Shown here: positions 18,422 through 29,083 of the stretch, one piece after another
Layout: every line of letters begins with the position of its first letter
Position numbering within the stretch: the first letter of the stretch is position 1
Source: Streptomyces sp. 840.1
GTDB lineage: Bacteria; Actinomycetota; Actinomycetes; Streptomycetales; Streptomycetaceae
Direction of reading: 5' to 3'
Length of the DNA stretch: 64,000 bases
Assembly: GCF_003751445.1 (NCBI RefSeq)
Contig: NZ_RJUU01000001.1
Coordinates: 3,229,001 to 3,293,000, forward strand
Translations under genes and position numbers: made by a program
Notes under the pieces: generated by a model
The model's input: the letters and a program-made list of their open reading frames with translations, nothing else
What the model was told of the DNA's origin: nothing
The model's database searches: none

Positions 18422-19390
18422 GTGCTGATCTCGCTGGTGGTGCCTTGCTTCAACGAGCAAGAGATACTCGAACGCTTCCATGAACGCGTGACGGATGAGA
18501 TGACCCGGCTGGGTCATGACTTCCAGCTCGTGTACGTCGACGACGGGAGCGCGGACCGGACCCTGCCGATCCTGCGGCAGCTCGCCGCCGCCGACCCACG
18601 GGCCCGCTACGTCTCCTTCAGCCGCAACTTCGGCAAGGAGGCCGCCATGCTGGCCGGCCTCCAGCACGCCGAGGGCGACGCCGTCGTCATCATGGACGCC
18701 GACCTCCAGCACCCGCCGGAACTCGTCGGCCGCATGCTCGAAGAGCACGCGCACGGCTACGACCAGGTCATCGCCCGGCGCACCCGCAAGGGCGACCGCG
18801 TCACCCGGACGCTCACCGCGCGCGCCTACTACTGGCTGATCAACCGCCTCGTCGACGTCGAACTCGTCGACGGCGTAGGAGACTTCCGGCTGCTCTCCCG
18901 CCTGGCCGCCGACGCCGTACTCGAACTCACCGAGTACAACCGGTTCTCCAAAGGACTCTTCGCCTGGGTCGGCTTCCCCACCACCACCTTCAGCTACGAG
19001 AACGCCGTCCGCGAAGAGGGCCGGTCCGCCTGGACCTTCGGGAAACTCCTCAACTACGGGCTCGACGGACTCCTCTCCTTCAACAACAAGCCCCTGCGCG
19101 CCGCGCTCTACCTCGGCCTGCTGCTGCTGTCCCTCGCCCTCGTCTACTCCGGCTGGATCGTCGGCGTCGCCCTGGTGAAGGGCGTCGACACCCCCGGATA
19201 CGTCACCCTCCTCGTCGTCGTCACCGCACTCGCCGGCGTCCAGATGGTGATGGTCGGGGTGGTCGGGGAGTACGTCGGCCGGATCTACTACGAGGTGAAG
19301 CGCCGCCCGCACTACCTGGTGCAGGACACCAACACCCGGCTCCGCCGCCCGGAAGCGGCACCGGAACCCCTGGAGTTCGTACGCCGATGA
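18422..19390 (+). CDS. Family 2 glycosyltransferase, polyprenyl-phosphate sugar transferase type
   Basis: 322 residues from GTG 18422. GT-A fold with LISLVVPCFNE, VDDGSADRTLPIL, MDADLQHPPE (metal-binding DxD region) and VGDFRLLSR, followed by two C-terminal membrane helices (LYLGLLLLSLALVYSGWIVG and a second at YVTLLVVVTALAGVQMVMVG). This is the layout of DPM1/GtrB-like enzymes that load a sugar on undecaprenyl phosphate at the inner membrane face. The stop overlaps the start of the GtrA gene (ATGA), supporting a GtrB-GtrA pair. No strong ribosome site is seen; the upstream kinase gene ends 92 bp before. The sugar is unknown. Confidence 0.9.
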   Translation: MLISLVVPCFNEQEILERFHERVTDEMTRLGHDFQLVYVDDGSADRTLPILRQLAAADPRARYVSFSRNFGKEAAMLAGLQHAEGDAVVIMDADLQHPPELVGRMLEEHAHGYDQVIARRTRKGDRVTRTLTARAYYWLINRLVDVELVDGVGDFRLLSRLAADAVLELTEYNRFSKGLFAWVGFPTTTFSYENAVREEGRSAWTFGKLLNYGLDGLLSFNNKPLRAALYLGLLLLSLALVYSGWIVGVALVKGVDTPGYVTLLVVVTALAGVQMVMVGVVGEYVGRIYYEVKRRPHYLVQDTNTRLRRPEAAPEPLEFVRR

Positions 19391-19788
19391 CGGTCAAAGG
19401 ACAGCTGGTCCGCTTCGCCCTCGTGGGCGTCGTGAACACCGGCACGTACTACGGCTGCTACCTCGCCCTGCTCACCCGGCTCCCCTACATAGCCGCGCAC
19501 GCGGTCGCCTTCGCGCTCAGCATGGCCGGTTCGTTCTTCCTCAACTCCTGGTTCACCTACCGGACCAGACCCACCTGGCGGAAGTTCCTGCTCTTCCCGC
19601 TCACCAACGCCGCCAACTTCGTCATCACCACCGGCGGCGTCTACCTGCTGGTCGACCTGGCCGGCTTCAGCAGCCGCTACGCCCCGCTGGTCGCGGCGGC
19701 GGCCGCCATCCCGATCACCTTCGTGGTCTCGCGCACGATCATGCTGCGACCGGACACACCACCGAAACCCCCCGTACCGGTGCGCTGA
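19387..19788 (+). CDS. GtrA-family membrane protein (lipid-linked sugar flippase-like)
   Basis: 133 residues, four hydrophobic segments. Opening LVRFALVGVVNTGTYYGCYL, central FALSMAGSFFLNSWFTYR, and end VAAAAAIPITFVVSRTIML are diagnostic of GtrA. ATG 19387 overlaps the glycosyltransferase stop (ATGA). GtrA proteins are thought to translocate the polyprenyl-linked sugar made by the GT2 partner, so these two genes probably decorate a cell-surface polymer. Confidence 0.92.
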   Translation: MTVKGQLVRFALVGVVNTGTYYGCYLALLTRLPYIAAHAVAFALSMAGSFFLNSWFTYRTRPTWRKFLLFPLTNAANFVITTGGVYLLVDLAGFSSRYAPLVAAAAAIPITFVVSRTIMLRPDTPPKPPVPVR

Positions 19789-19925
19789 CAGGCCGGCCCG
19801 GGACCCCACATCCCCAACTCCTCCCGACTCGTTGGTCGAATCAGTGGCCCAGACCCGTTCCACTGCCTAACATCGATCACCGCAAGGCTTTGTGCATCGC
19901 CGCACAATCTCCTCGGGAGGCTCCT

Positions 19926-20582
19926 TTGCACCGCCGCCGTCGCACCGCGCTCACCGTCTCCGCCGTGACCCTCGTCGCAGCGCCCCTCCTCTCCGCCTGC
20001 GGCAGCCAGGCCCACCCCGGCGCTGCAGCCGTCGTGGGCGGCGACCGGATCGCGGTGTCCACCGTGCAGGCCCAGGTGGCGGACGTGCGCGACGCGCAGG
20101 GCAACTCCGCGCAGGCGGTGCAGGCCACCGACCAGTCCGGCCAGCTCGTCCGCGCCAAGCTGCACGGGATCATCCTGGACCGGGTCCTGGACCGGGCCTC
20201 GGCGGACGCCGGGGTCACCGTCAGCCGCGCGGAGATCCAGCAGATGCGCCAGTCGGCCGTCGCCCAGTACAAGGGGGAGAAGGGGCTGCAGGCCGCGGTG
20301 CTCCAGGAGCGCTGGCTCGCGCCCGGCCAGATCGACGCCTTCCTGCGCGAGCAGATCCAGCTGACCAAGCTCTCCCAGGCACTCGGCGCGGACCCGTCGA
20401 CCCCGGCCGGCACGAAGGTACTCGGCGACACCCTGACGAAGGCCTCCAAGGCCCTCGCGGTCGACGTCAACCCGCGCTACGGCAGCTGGGACAACAAGCA
20501 GATCCAGCTCGGCGACTACAAGGCCCCCTGGATCAACCAGGTGACCAAGCCCGAGCCGACCACGGCGGAGGCCGGGGCGTAA
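19926..20582 (+). CDS. SurA N-terminal domain lipoprotein
   Basis: 218 residues from TTG 19926, chosen because GGGAGG lies 5 bp upstream (19915-19920) and the product then starts with a basic cluster HRRRR. The signal peptide ends at a lipobox LLSAC, predicting a lipid-anchored extracytoplasmic protein. The body (AAAVVGGDRIAVSTVQAQVADVR, then VTVSRAEIQQMRQS) matches the SurA/trigger-like helical chaperone domain; no parvulin PPIase domain follows, so length is short compared with full SurA. It precedes mazG by 31 bp. Confidence 0.85.
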   Translation: MHRRRRTALTVSAVTLVAAPLLSACGSQAHPGAAAVVGGDRIAVSTVQAQVADVRDAQGNSAQAVQATDQSGQLVRAKLHGIILDRVLDRASADAGVTVSRAEIQQMRQSAVAQYKGEKGLQAAVLQERWLAPGQIDAFLREQIQLTKLSQALGADPSTPAGTKVLGDTLTKASKALAVDVNPRYGSWDNKQIQLGDYKAPWINQVTKPEPTTAEAGA

Positions 20583-20613
20583 CAGCGGCCGCGCGGCCGG
20601 GTAGATTCGCAGC

Positions 20614-21582
20614 GTGAACGCTGAAGACCCCGGCCGTATCGTCCTGCTCACCGCCAGCCACCGCGTCGCGCCCGGACTGCTGTCCTGGCCCGCCTGGCAG
20701 ACGCTGCACGCCGCCGACCGGGTGCTCTGCGGGGAGCCCGGCCAGCCGCAGCTGCCGTACCTGCGCGAGGCGGGCATCACCGTCGAGCCGGCCGTTCCCG
20801 ACGCCGAGGAGCTCGTCGCCTCCTGCGCGGGGGGCCGGACCGTGGTGGTCCTCACCGGCGGCGAGGGCAACCAGCCGCTGACCGACGGGCTGGCACGGCT
20901 GGCCGGTTCGGGGCGGGTGCAGATGCCGGACCTGGAGCTGCTGCCCGGTTCCTACGACCTGCCGGGCGCACGCCTCCTCGATCTCGTCCAGGTCATGGAC
21001 CGGATCCGGATCGAGTGCCCCTGGACCTCGCAGAAGACCCACAAGGGCCTCGCCAAGTACGCCATCGAGGAGGCGTACGAGCTCGTCGAGGCGATCGAGG
21101 ACGGCGACCGCGAGGAGCTGCGCGAGGAGCTCGGCGACGTACTGCTCCAGGTCGTCTTCCACGCGCGCATCGCCGAGGAGGACGAGCAGGAGCCGTTCTC
21201 GGTGGACGACGTCGCCGCCACCCTCGTCGAGAAGCTGATCCACCGCCACCCGCACGTCTTCGGCGACGAGACCGCCGAGACCCCGGAGGACGTCCACGCA
21301 CACTGGCTGCGGACCAAGGCGATCGAGAAGCAGCGCGAGTCCGTCACCGACGGCGTCCCCCTCGGCCAGCCCGCCCTGGCACTCGCCGCGAAGCTGGCCG
21401 GCCGCGCCGCCACCGCCGGACTCGACGTGCCGCTCCCCGAGGGCGAGGCCGGCGACATCGGCTACCGCCTCCTCGCCCTGGCCGTCCGCGCCCAGGAGGA
21501 CGGCACCGACCCGGAAGCCGCCCTGCGCGCCGCCGGCCGCGCCTACCGGGACGCCATCAGGACGGCGGAGGGCAACGGATAA
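20614..21582 (+). CDS. mazG: Nucleoside triphosphate pyrophosphohydrolase MazG
   Basis: 322 residues from GTG 20614. The MazG core starts with MDRIRIECPWTSQKTHKGL and carries the metal site EEAYELVEAIEDGD and EELGDVLLQVVFH, with a second MazG-like half after residue 200 (VHAHWLRTKAIEK). The first 110 residues (GRIVLLTASHRVAPGLLSW ... VVVLTGGEGNQPL) look like a degenerate tetrapyrrole-methylase-like domain, as in actinobacterial fusions. It hydrolyses NTPs to NMP and pyrophosphate, for house-cleaning or stringent control. The P450 starts 9 bp after its stop, likely in one operon. Confidence 0.92.
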   Translation: MNAEDPGRIVLLTASHRVAPGLLSWPAWQTLHAADRVLCGEPGQPQLPYLREAGITVEPAVPDAEELVASCAGGRTVVVLTGGEGNQPLTDGLARLAGSGRVQMPDLELLPGSYDLPGARLLDLVQVMDRIRIECPWTSQKTHKGLAKYAIEEAYELVEAIEDGDREELREELGDVLLQVVFHARIAEEDEQEPFSVDDVAATLVEKLIHRHPHVFGDETAETPEDVHAHWLRTKAIEKQRESVTDGVPLGQPALALAAKLAGRAATAGLDVPLPEGEAGDIGYRLLALAVRAQEDGTDPEAALRAAGRAYRDAIRTAEGNG

Positions 21583-21591
21583 CGTCGGGGG

Positions 21592-22905
21592 GTGAACGAC
21601 AGCCCCGCCGACACCGGCCCCGCCCACCCGGCCGACGCCGTGCCGCCCGCCCCCGAACTCTTCACGTGGGAGTTCGCCACCGACCCGTACCCCGCGTACG
21701 CCTGGCTGCGCGAGCACAGCCCCGTCCACCGCACCACGCTGCCCAGCGGGGTCGAGGCCTGGCTGGTGACGCGGTACGCGGACGCCAGGCAGGCCCTCGC
21801 CGACGCCCGGCTGTCCAAGAACCCGGCCCACCACGCCGAGTCCGCGCACGCCAAGGGGAAGACGGGGATCCCGGGCGAGCGCAAGGCGGAGCTGATGACG
21901 CATCTGCTGAACATCGACCCGCCCGACCACACCCGGCTGCGGCGTCTGGTGTCCAAGGCGTTCACGCCCCGGCGCATCGCGGAGTTCGCGCCGCGCGTGC
22001 AGGAGCTGACGGACCGCCTCATCGACTCCTTCGCCGAGAAGGGGGAGGCGGACCTCATCCACGAGTTCGCCTTCCCTCTCCCCATCTACGCGATCTGCGA
22101 CCTGCTGGGCGTCCCGCCCGAGGACCAGGACGACTTCCGGGACTGGGCGGGCATGATGATCCGCCACGGCGGCGGCCCGCGCGGCGGGGTGGCCCGCTCC
22201 GTGAAGAAGATGCGCGGATATCTGCTCGAACTCATCCACCGCAAGCGCGAGAACCCCGGGGACGACCTGATCTCGGGGCTCATCCGGGCGAGCGACCACG
22301 GTGAGCACCTGACCGAGAACGAGGCCGCCGCGATGGCCTTTATCATCCTGTTTGCCGGTTTTGAGACGACAGTGAACCTCATCGGCAACGGCGTACACAC
22401 CCTGCTGGGTCACCCGGAGCAGCGCGAGCGGCTCCAGCGGTCCCTGGCCGAGGGGGAGACGGGGCTGCTGGCCACCGGGGTCGAGGAACTGCTGCGGTTC
22501 GACGGCCCGGTGGAGCTCGCGACCTGGCGCTACGCCACGGAGCCGCTGACCATCGGCGGGCAGCGGGTCGACGCGGGCGACCCCGTGCTCGTGGTGCTCG
22601 CCGCCGCCGACCGGGACCCGGAGCGCTTCGACGGCCCGGACACGCTCGACCTCTCACGGCGTGACAATCAGCACCTCGGCTACGGACACGGCATCCATTA
22701 CTGCCTGGGAGCACCGCTCGCCCGGCTGGAGGGACAGGCCGCGCTGGCCACGCTGTTGAAACGCCTTCCGGACCTGCGACTTGCGGGGGAAGCTGCCGAT
22801 TTGCGCTGGCGTGGCGGGCTCATCATGCGTGGACTGCGCACGCTCCCGGTGGAGTTCACCCCCGGGGCCGTCGCCGGTGAAGGTGACACTCTGTCAACAT
22901 TGTGA
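21592..22905 (+). CDS. Cytochrome P450 (CYP107-like)
   Basis: 437 residues from GTG 21592. I-helix AFIILFAGFETTVNLIGNGV with the AGxET oxygen-activation motif, K-helix ELLRF (ExxR), and heme loop YGHGIHYCLGAPLAR with Cys371 as axial ligand. The overall sequence (FATDPYPAYAWLREHSPVH, NIDPPDHTRLRRLVSKAFTP) resembles Streptomyces CYP107 enzymes. No ferredoxin or reductase gene is adjacent, so redox partners come from elsewhere. Substrate unknown. Complete length. Confidence 0.95.
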   Translation: MNDSPADTGPAHPADAVPPAPELFTWEFATDPYPAYAWLREHSPVHRTTLPSGVEAWLVTRYADARQALADARLSKNPAHHAESAHAKGKTGIPGERKAELMTHLLNIDPPDHTRLRRLVSKAFTPRRIAEFAPRVQELTDRLIDSFAEKGEADLIHEFAFPLPIYAICDLLGVPPEDQDDFRDWAGMMIRHGGGPRGGVARSVKKMRGYLLELIHRKRENPGDDLISGLIRASDHGEHLTENEAAAMAFIILFAGFETTVNLIGNGVHTLLGHPEQRERLQRSLAEGETGLLATGVEELLRFDGPVELATWRYATEPLTIGGQRVDAGDPVLVVLAAADRDPERFDGPDTLDLSRRDNQHLGYGHGIHYCLGAPLARLEGQAALATLLKRLPDLRLAGEAADLRWRGGLIMRGLRTLPVEFTPGAVAGEGDTLSTL

Positions 22906-23010
22906 CTTTCGCGTGATCTCCGCTGCATCGACTTGTGACACACGTTCGAGTCCCGCTAGGTTCACCGTTCGACTCACCAGTCACTTGTCAGTCACACGGA
23001 AGGCATTCCC

Positions 23011-23997
23011 ATGGGCTCCGCGAACGGCAGACACCGTCGCCCTCGGCAGGCACCCGCGATCATCGTCGCCGCAGGCGTGACCGGATCGGCCATCGCCATC
23101 CCGCTGCTCGGTGCGGCAGGTGCGCACGCCGCCGACGCCTCGACCTGGGACCGGGTCGCGGAGTGCGAGAGCGGCGGCATGTGGAGTGCCGACCTCGGCA
23201 ACGGTTTCTACGGCGGCCTGCAGTTCTCGCAGGAGGTCTGGAAGTCCTACGGCGGCGATGCGTACGCCCCGCGCGCGGACCTCGCCAGCCGCTCGCAGCA
23301 GATCGCCGTGGCGGAGAAGGTGCTGGACGACCAGGGGCCGAAGGCGTGGCCCAGCTGCGCCGTCCTCTCCGGCCTCGCCGCGGACGGATCCATGCCGGGC
23401 GTCGACCCGGGCGTCGATCCGGCCGCCACCCCGGCCGCCGACCCGTCAAAGAGCGCGGACCCGTCCGCGAGTGCCGACCCGTCGAAGAGTGCTGACCCGT
23501 CGAAGAGCGCCGACCCGTCGGACGACGCGGCCGAGGACAGGACGAAGGCCCCGTCGGACGACACCACGGCCGACCCGGCCGGCAGCAAGGACCGCAAGCC
23601 GGACGCCTCGGCCTCCCCGGACGCCACGCCTCCGGCTTCCGGCTCCTCCGGCTCCTCCGGCGCGACCGGCCCCGCAGACGGCCGGGACGAGGCCTCCCCG
23701 GACGCCGAGGCGGGCGGCAAGCACCGCGGCGCCCCGGCCCCGGAGCGGACCGGCGACGGGCGGGACTCGGGGCGGCACGCCTCGCGCGGCGAGGGTGCCG
23801 GGCGCGCCGAGGGTGCGCCTGCCGCCGACGGCACCTACACCGTCCGGCCCGGCGACAACCTCTGGGCGATCGCCGACGCGCAGGAGCTGCCCGGCGGCTG
23901 GACCGGGCTGTACGAGGCCAACAAGGCGGCCGTCGGCTCCGACCCGGACCTCATCCTGCCCGGTCAGCACCTCGACCTCGGCGTGAAGACCGGCTGA
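23011..23997 (+). CDS. rpfC: Resuscitation-promoting-factor-like transglycosylase with LysM
   Basis: 328 residues from ATG 23011. Signal peptide PAIIVAAGVTGSAIAIPLLGAAGAHA. The Rpf lysozyme-like fold follows (STWDRVAECESGGMWSADLGNGFYGGLQFS) with the catalytic Glu in AECESGG. A long acidic linker carries DPSKSADPS repeats. A C-terminal LysM (YTVRPGDNLWAIADAQ ... LILPGQHLDLG) would hold it on peptidoglycan. It cleaves peptidoglycan glycan strands during germination and growth. It is paired with the rpfA gene 546 bp downstream; the symbol rests on that neighbourhood (rpfA-rpfC) rather than on alignment. No riboswitch is visible in its own leader. Confidence 0.88.
   Translation: MGSANGRHRRPRQAPAIIVAAGVTGSAIAIPLLGAAGAHAADASTWDRVAECESGGMWSADLGNGFYGGLQFSQEVWKSYGGDAYAPRADLASRSQQIAVAEKVLDDQGPKAWPSCAVLSGLAADGSMPGVDPGVDPAATPAADPSKSADPSASADPSKSADPSKSADPSDDAAEDRTKAPSDDTTADPAGSKDRKPDASASPDATPPASGSSGSSGATGPADGRDEASPDAEAGGKHRGAPAPERTGDGRDSGRHASRGEGAGRAEGAPAADGTYTVRPGDNLWAIADAQELPGGWTGLYEANKAAVGSDPDLILPGQHLDLGVKTG
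23436..23525 (+). repeat. Asp-Pro-Ser-Lys-Ser-Ala coding repeats
   Basis: Tandem GACCCGTCGAAGAGTGCT-like 18-bp units in the rpfC linker, about four or five copies with synonymous drift. They form an unstructured wall-spanning spacer. Confidence 0.75.
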
Positions 23998-24122
23998 AAG
24001 CGGCTGGGGGCGACCGGCTGAGGCCCAGTCAGGGCCGCCCTGGGAGCCGTCGCGGAAACGACCGTGGGAACGGTCTGATCAACAGCTGAAAACACCTCGG
24101 ATCCGGGGTACTTAAGAGGCCT

Positions 24123-24150
24123 ATGTCCCACTTTGAACTAAGTGAGACAT
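24123..24150. promoter_or_regulatory. Inverted repeat upstream of the rpfA riboswitch
   Basis: ATGTCCCACTT (24123-24133) and AAGTGAGACAT (24140-24150) form an 11-bp near-perfect palindrome with one mismatch, in the AT-richer start of the rpfC-rpfA intergenic region. It could be an operator for the rpfA promoter or a small hairpin. No regulator is adjacent. The stretch 24151-24330 shows no gene or other clear element and is presumably the promoter and 5' leader. Confidence 0.5.
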
Positions 24151-24330
24151 GGGTCTCTTTGCGTGAACTGGCGCGTCTTGTCCGTGAGCTCCCTCCGCAT
24201 CCGTTCCGACCTGCGCAAACAGGCGTTTATCCGATGCAAGGAAGGGCTGTTTATCCGGTATGTCCTTCTTTGAATGTAGGGGTTGCGTGTGTTTACGGTC
24301 AGAACCGCTCGCACCGCGGGCCCCGTCGAC

Positions 24331-24530
24331 CGTCACGCCGAATCCTGCCGTCGGTCGAAGGGAACAGACGCGTAAAGCGCCGTAGGCAGGAGCGGGGGAC
24401 CCAGGTAAGTGCCGGGCCCGATCGTCGCAGGACGGATCAGGACCGGCTTGGGGTTAAGTCGTGCGCTAGGACGCGCGACCGGGCAACTCACTTGGCCCGA
24501 ACCCGACAGCTCACCTCGCAGGCGTCGGTG
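24331..24530 (+). ncRNA. ydaO/yuaA-type c-di-AMP riboswitch, rpfA leader
   Basis: The leader contains the conserved blocks of the ydaO-yuaA class in order: CGCCGAATCCTGCCG, then GTAGGCAGGAGCGGGGGACC and CAGGTAAGTG, a GGGGTTAAG segment, CGGGCAACTCACTTGG, and CCCGAACCCGACAGCTCACC followed by TCGCAGGCGTCGG closing the outer stem. It ends 14 bp before the rpfA ATG. Streptomyces rpfA is known to be controlled by this riboswitch: c-di-AMP binding lowers expression of the cell-wall hydrolase. Boundaries are approximate. Confidence 0.95.
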
Positions 24531-24531
24531 A

Positions 24532-25308
<777 letters not shown>

Positions 25309-25331
25309 TTCGGCACTCTCCTCGCCGATCG

Positions 25332-25375
25332 CCCGGCCCGGCCCGCGTCTTCCCCTCCACGCGTGCCGGGCCGGG
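25332..25375 (+). terminator. Terminator after rpfA
   Basis: Arms CCCGGCCCGGC (25332-25342) and GCCGGGCCGGG (25365-25375), loop of 22 nt that can fold further. It lies 24 bp after the rpfA stop. Confidence 0.75.
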
Positions 25376-25444
25376 GTCCGTCGGTCGCCGGTCCGCGGGC
25401 TCGGCGGCCCGGGAATCTCCGGGCCGATTGTTCAACTGTTGTAG

Positions 25445-25458
25445 TTACTGGTCAGTAA
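25445..25458. promoter_or_regulatory. Palindrome in the eno upstream region
   Basis: TTACTG-GT-CAGTAA, perfect 6-bp arms, in an AT-rich patch about 160 bp before the eno start. A TAGGCT-like -10 hexamer sits nearer the gene around 25551. The intergenic stretch 25309-25616 otherwise holds the rpfA terminator only. Confidence 0.4.
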
Positions 25459-25484
25459 ATTTCTGGCTGTTCGCCCCGCTATGA

Positions 25485-26897
<1,413 letters not shown>

Positions 26898-26995
26898 CAA
26901 GCCCGACCGGGTCCAGCGACCCGGCCTCCGTCCGTCCCCGCACTCGGTCCCGTACCGTGTGCGGGGACGGACGTGCGTAATGGGGAGGCGGAGAC

Positions 26996-27466
26996 ATGGC
27001 CGCGAAGGACCGGGACCGGTTCTCCACCGCGACCCGGCTGAGGCTGCTCGGTGAGCAGACCGCAGCCCGCGTCTACCGTTCCCAGAGCAAGCGCCAGGCC
27101 CGCCGCTCCCGCCTCACCGGCCGGGCGGCCTTCCTGGCCCTGGTCGTCTGCTCCCTGATCGTCGCCCTCGCGTACCCGATGCGGCAGTACGTGTCGCAGC
27201 GCGACGAGATCGCGGATCAGGAGCGGCTCGCGCAGGAGGCCGAGGCACGCACCGAGGAGCTGCGCGACGAGAAGGCGCGCCTCCAGGACGACGCCTACAT
27301 CAAGCGGCTGGCCCGTGAGCACCTGCACTACCTTCTTCCGGGGGAGACCGGCTACACCGTGGTCGATCCCGACGCGGTCAAGGAGCGCAACGGAGAGCCG
27401 GACGAGTCCGGCCGACCGTGGCACTCCAACCTGTGGGACGGCGTCGACAGCGCCGACCGTGGCTGA
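26996..27466 (+). CDS. FtsB/DivIC-family septum formation initiator
   Basis: 156 residues from ATG 26996 with GGGAGGCGGAG upstream. Basic N-terminal tail, one membrane helix (AAFLALVVCSLIVALAYPM), then a coiled coil (QRDEIADQERLAQEAEARTEELRDEKARLQDD) and the family signature YIKRLAREHLHYLLPGETGY. Bitopic divisome protein that bridges FtsL and FtsQ in known systems; in Streptomyces it is needed for efficient sporulation septation. Sits between eno and DUF501, as in most actinobacteria. Confidence 0.93.
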   Translation: MAAKDRDRFSTATRLRLLGEQTAARVYRSQSKRQARRSRLTGRAAFLALVVCSLIVALAYPMRQYVSQRDEIADQERLAQEAEARTEELRDEKARLQDDAYIKRLAREHLHYLLPGETGYTVVDPDAVKERNGEPDESGRPWHSNLWDGVDSADRG

Positions 27467-27546
27467 CCCGCGTTCCCGTCATTTCGCATTTCCCCGTTCG
27501 TCTGCGGTACCGCAGTTCAAGGGGCCCGATCAGAACCTAGGCAGGC

Positions 27547-28086
27547 ATGGAAACGCCCCCTCCCCAGACCGAGTCCACCGCGCCCACCGACGCGGACATC
27601 GCCGCGTTCCAGCAGCAGCTGGGGCGCCCGCCGCGTGGGCTGCGCGCCATCGCGCACCGCTGCCCGTGCGGCAACCCGGACGTGGTCGAGACGCAGCCCC
27701 GGCTGGAGGACGGTACGCCGTTCCCCACGACGTACTACCTGACGTGCCCGCGTGCGGCGTCCGCGATCGGCACGCTGGAGGCGAACGGGGTCATGCGGGA
27801 GATGACCGAGCGCCTCGGTACGGATCCCGCGCTGGCGGCCGCGTACCGGGCCGCGCACGAGGACTACATCGCGCGGCGTGACGCCATCGAGGTGTTGGAG
27901 GGCTTCCCGAGCGCGGGGGGCATGCCGGACCGGGTGAAGTGCCTGCACGTGCTCGTGGGGCACTCGCTGGCCGCGGGGCCGGGGGTGAACCCGCTGGGGG
28001 ACGAGGCGATCGCGATGCTGCCGGAGTGGTGGCGCAAGGGCCCGTGCGTGTCGCCGTGCGGCGGGCCGGACTCGGACGAGGGCTGA
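27547..28086 (+). CDS. DUF501 protein
   Basis: 179 residues from ATG 27547. RPPRGLRAIAHRCPCGNPDVVETQPRLEDGTPFPTTYYLTCP and RVKCLHVLVGHSLAAGPGVNPLGDEA are the hallmark DUF501 blocks, with cysteines and a His that could bind metal or form an iron-sulfur site. Cytoplasmic. Function not established; it is almost always found between divIC and ppx in actinobacteria. Confidence 0.93.
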   Translation: METPPPQTESTAPTDADIAAFQQQLGRPPRGLRAIAHRCPCGNPDVVETQPRLEDGTPFPTTYYLTCPRAASAIGTLEANGVMREMTERLGTDPALAAAYRAAHEDYIARRDAIEVLEGFPSAGGMPDRVKCLHVLVGHSLAAGPGVNPLGDEAIAMLPEWWRKGPCVSPCGGPDSDEG

Positions 28087-28140
28087 CCCGGGGGCTCCGC
28101 CCCCGTACCCCGATCCTCAAACGCCGGAGAGGCTTGAAGA
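28087..28140. repeat. Streptomyces dispersed palindromic repeat
   Basis: GGGGGCTCCGCCCCC hairpin followed by the tail CGATCCTCAAACGCCGGAGAGG. This composite recurs between genes across Streptomyces chromosomes. It fills the whole DUF501-ppx gap and also contains the sequence just before the ppx start. Confidence 0.75.
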
Positions 28141-28141
28141 C

Positions 28142-29083
28142 ATGACGCGTGTGGCCGCCATCGACTGCGGTACCAACTCGATCCGTCTGCTGGTGGCGGA
28201 CGCCGACCCCGCAACCGGGGAGTTCACCGAGCTCGACCGGCGGATGGAGATCGTCCGGCTCGGCCAGGGCGTCGACCGGACCGGGCGGCTCGCCCCCGAG
28301 GCGCTGGAGCGGACGTTCGCCGCGTGCCGGCAGTACGCGGCGGTGATCAAGGAGCACGGCGCCGAGAGGGTCCGCTTCGTCGCCACCTCGGCCTCCCGGG
28401 ACGCGGAGAACCGGGACGACTTCGTCCGGGGGGTGCTGGACATCCTGGGCGTCGAGCCCGAGGTGATCAGTGGTGACCAGGAGGCGGAGTTCTCCTTCGA
28501 CGGGGCCACCAAGGAGCTCGCCGGGCGCGACGACCTGGCGAAGCCGTACCTCGTCGTGGACATCGGCGGCGGCTCGACCGAGTTCGTCGTCGGCGACGAC
28601 CGGGTGCGGGCGGCCCGGTCCGTGGACATCGGCTGCGTGCGGATGACCGAGCGCCATCTCTCGCGGGACGGCGCGGTCGTCGACCCGCCCACGCCGGAGG
28701 CGGCCGACGCGATCCGCGCGGACGTCGCCGCCGCGCTGGACCTGGCCGGGCGCAGCGTCCCGCTCACCGGGGCCGGCACGCTCGTGGGCCTGGCCGGCAC
28801 GGTCACCACGGTGGCCGCGATCGCACTGGGCCTGGAGGAGTACGACTCGGCGGCGATCCACCACTCACGGGTCTCCCTGGAGCAGGTCCGGGAGATCACC
28901 GGGCGGCTGCTCTCCTCGACCCACGCCGAGCGTGCCGCGATCGGCGCGATGCACCCGGGACGGGTCGACGTGATCGCCTCCGGGGCGCTGATCCTGCTGG
29001 CCGTCATGGAGCGGACCGGGGCCCACGAGGTGGTCGTCAGCGAGCACGACATCCTCGACGGGATCGGCTGGTCCGTCGCGTAG
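28142..29083 (+). CDS. Ppx/GppA exopolyphosphatase family protein
   Basis: 313 residues from ATG 28142. ASKHA-fold nucleotide phosphatase: phosphate-1 motif VAAIDCGTNSIRLLVAD, FVATSASRDAENRDDFV, phosphate-2 motif YLVVDIGGGSTEFVVG, and GLAGTVTTVAAIALGLEEYD. Short form lacking the C-terminal HD-like domain of E. coli Ppx, as in actinobacterial Ppx1. Hydrolyses polyphosphate or pppGpp. No strong ribosome site apart from AGAGG before the ATG. Confidence 0.93.
   Translation: MTRVAAIDCGTNSIRLLVADADPATGEFTELDRRMEIVRLGQGVDRTGRLAPEALERTFAACRQYAAVIKEHGAERVRFVATSASRDAENRDDFVRGVLDILGVEPEVISGDQEAEFSFDGATKELAGRDDLAKPYLVVDIGGGSTEFVVGDDRVRAARSVDIGCVRMTERHLSRDGAVVDPPTPEAADAIRADVAAALDLAGRSVPLTGAGTLVGLAGTVTTVAAIALGLEEYDSAAIHHSRVSLEQVREITGRLLSSTHAERAAIGAMHPGRVDVIASGALILLAVMERTGAHEVVVSEHDILDGIGWSVA

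Noticed and set aside
22698..22700. TTA in the P450 gene
   Set aside because: Out of frame (CAT TAC). The TTA triplets at 22340 (P450) and 24551 (rpfA) are also out of frame.
23436..23525. CRISPR-like array
   Set aside because: Repeats are contiguous 18-bp coding units in the rpfC linker with no spacers.
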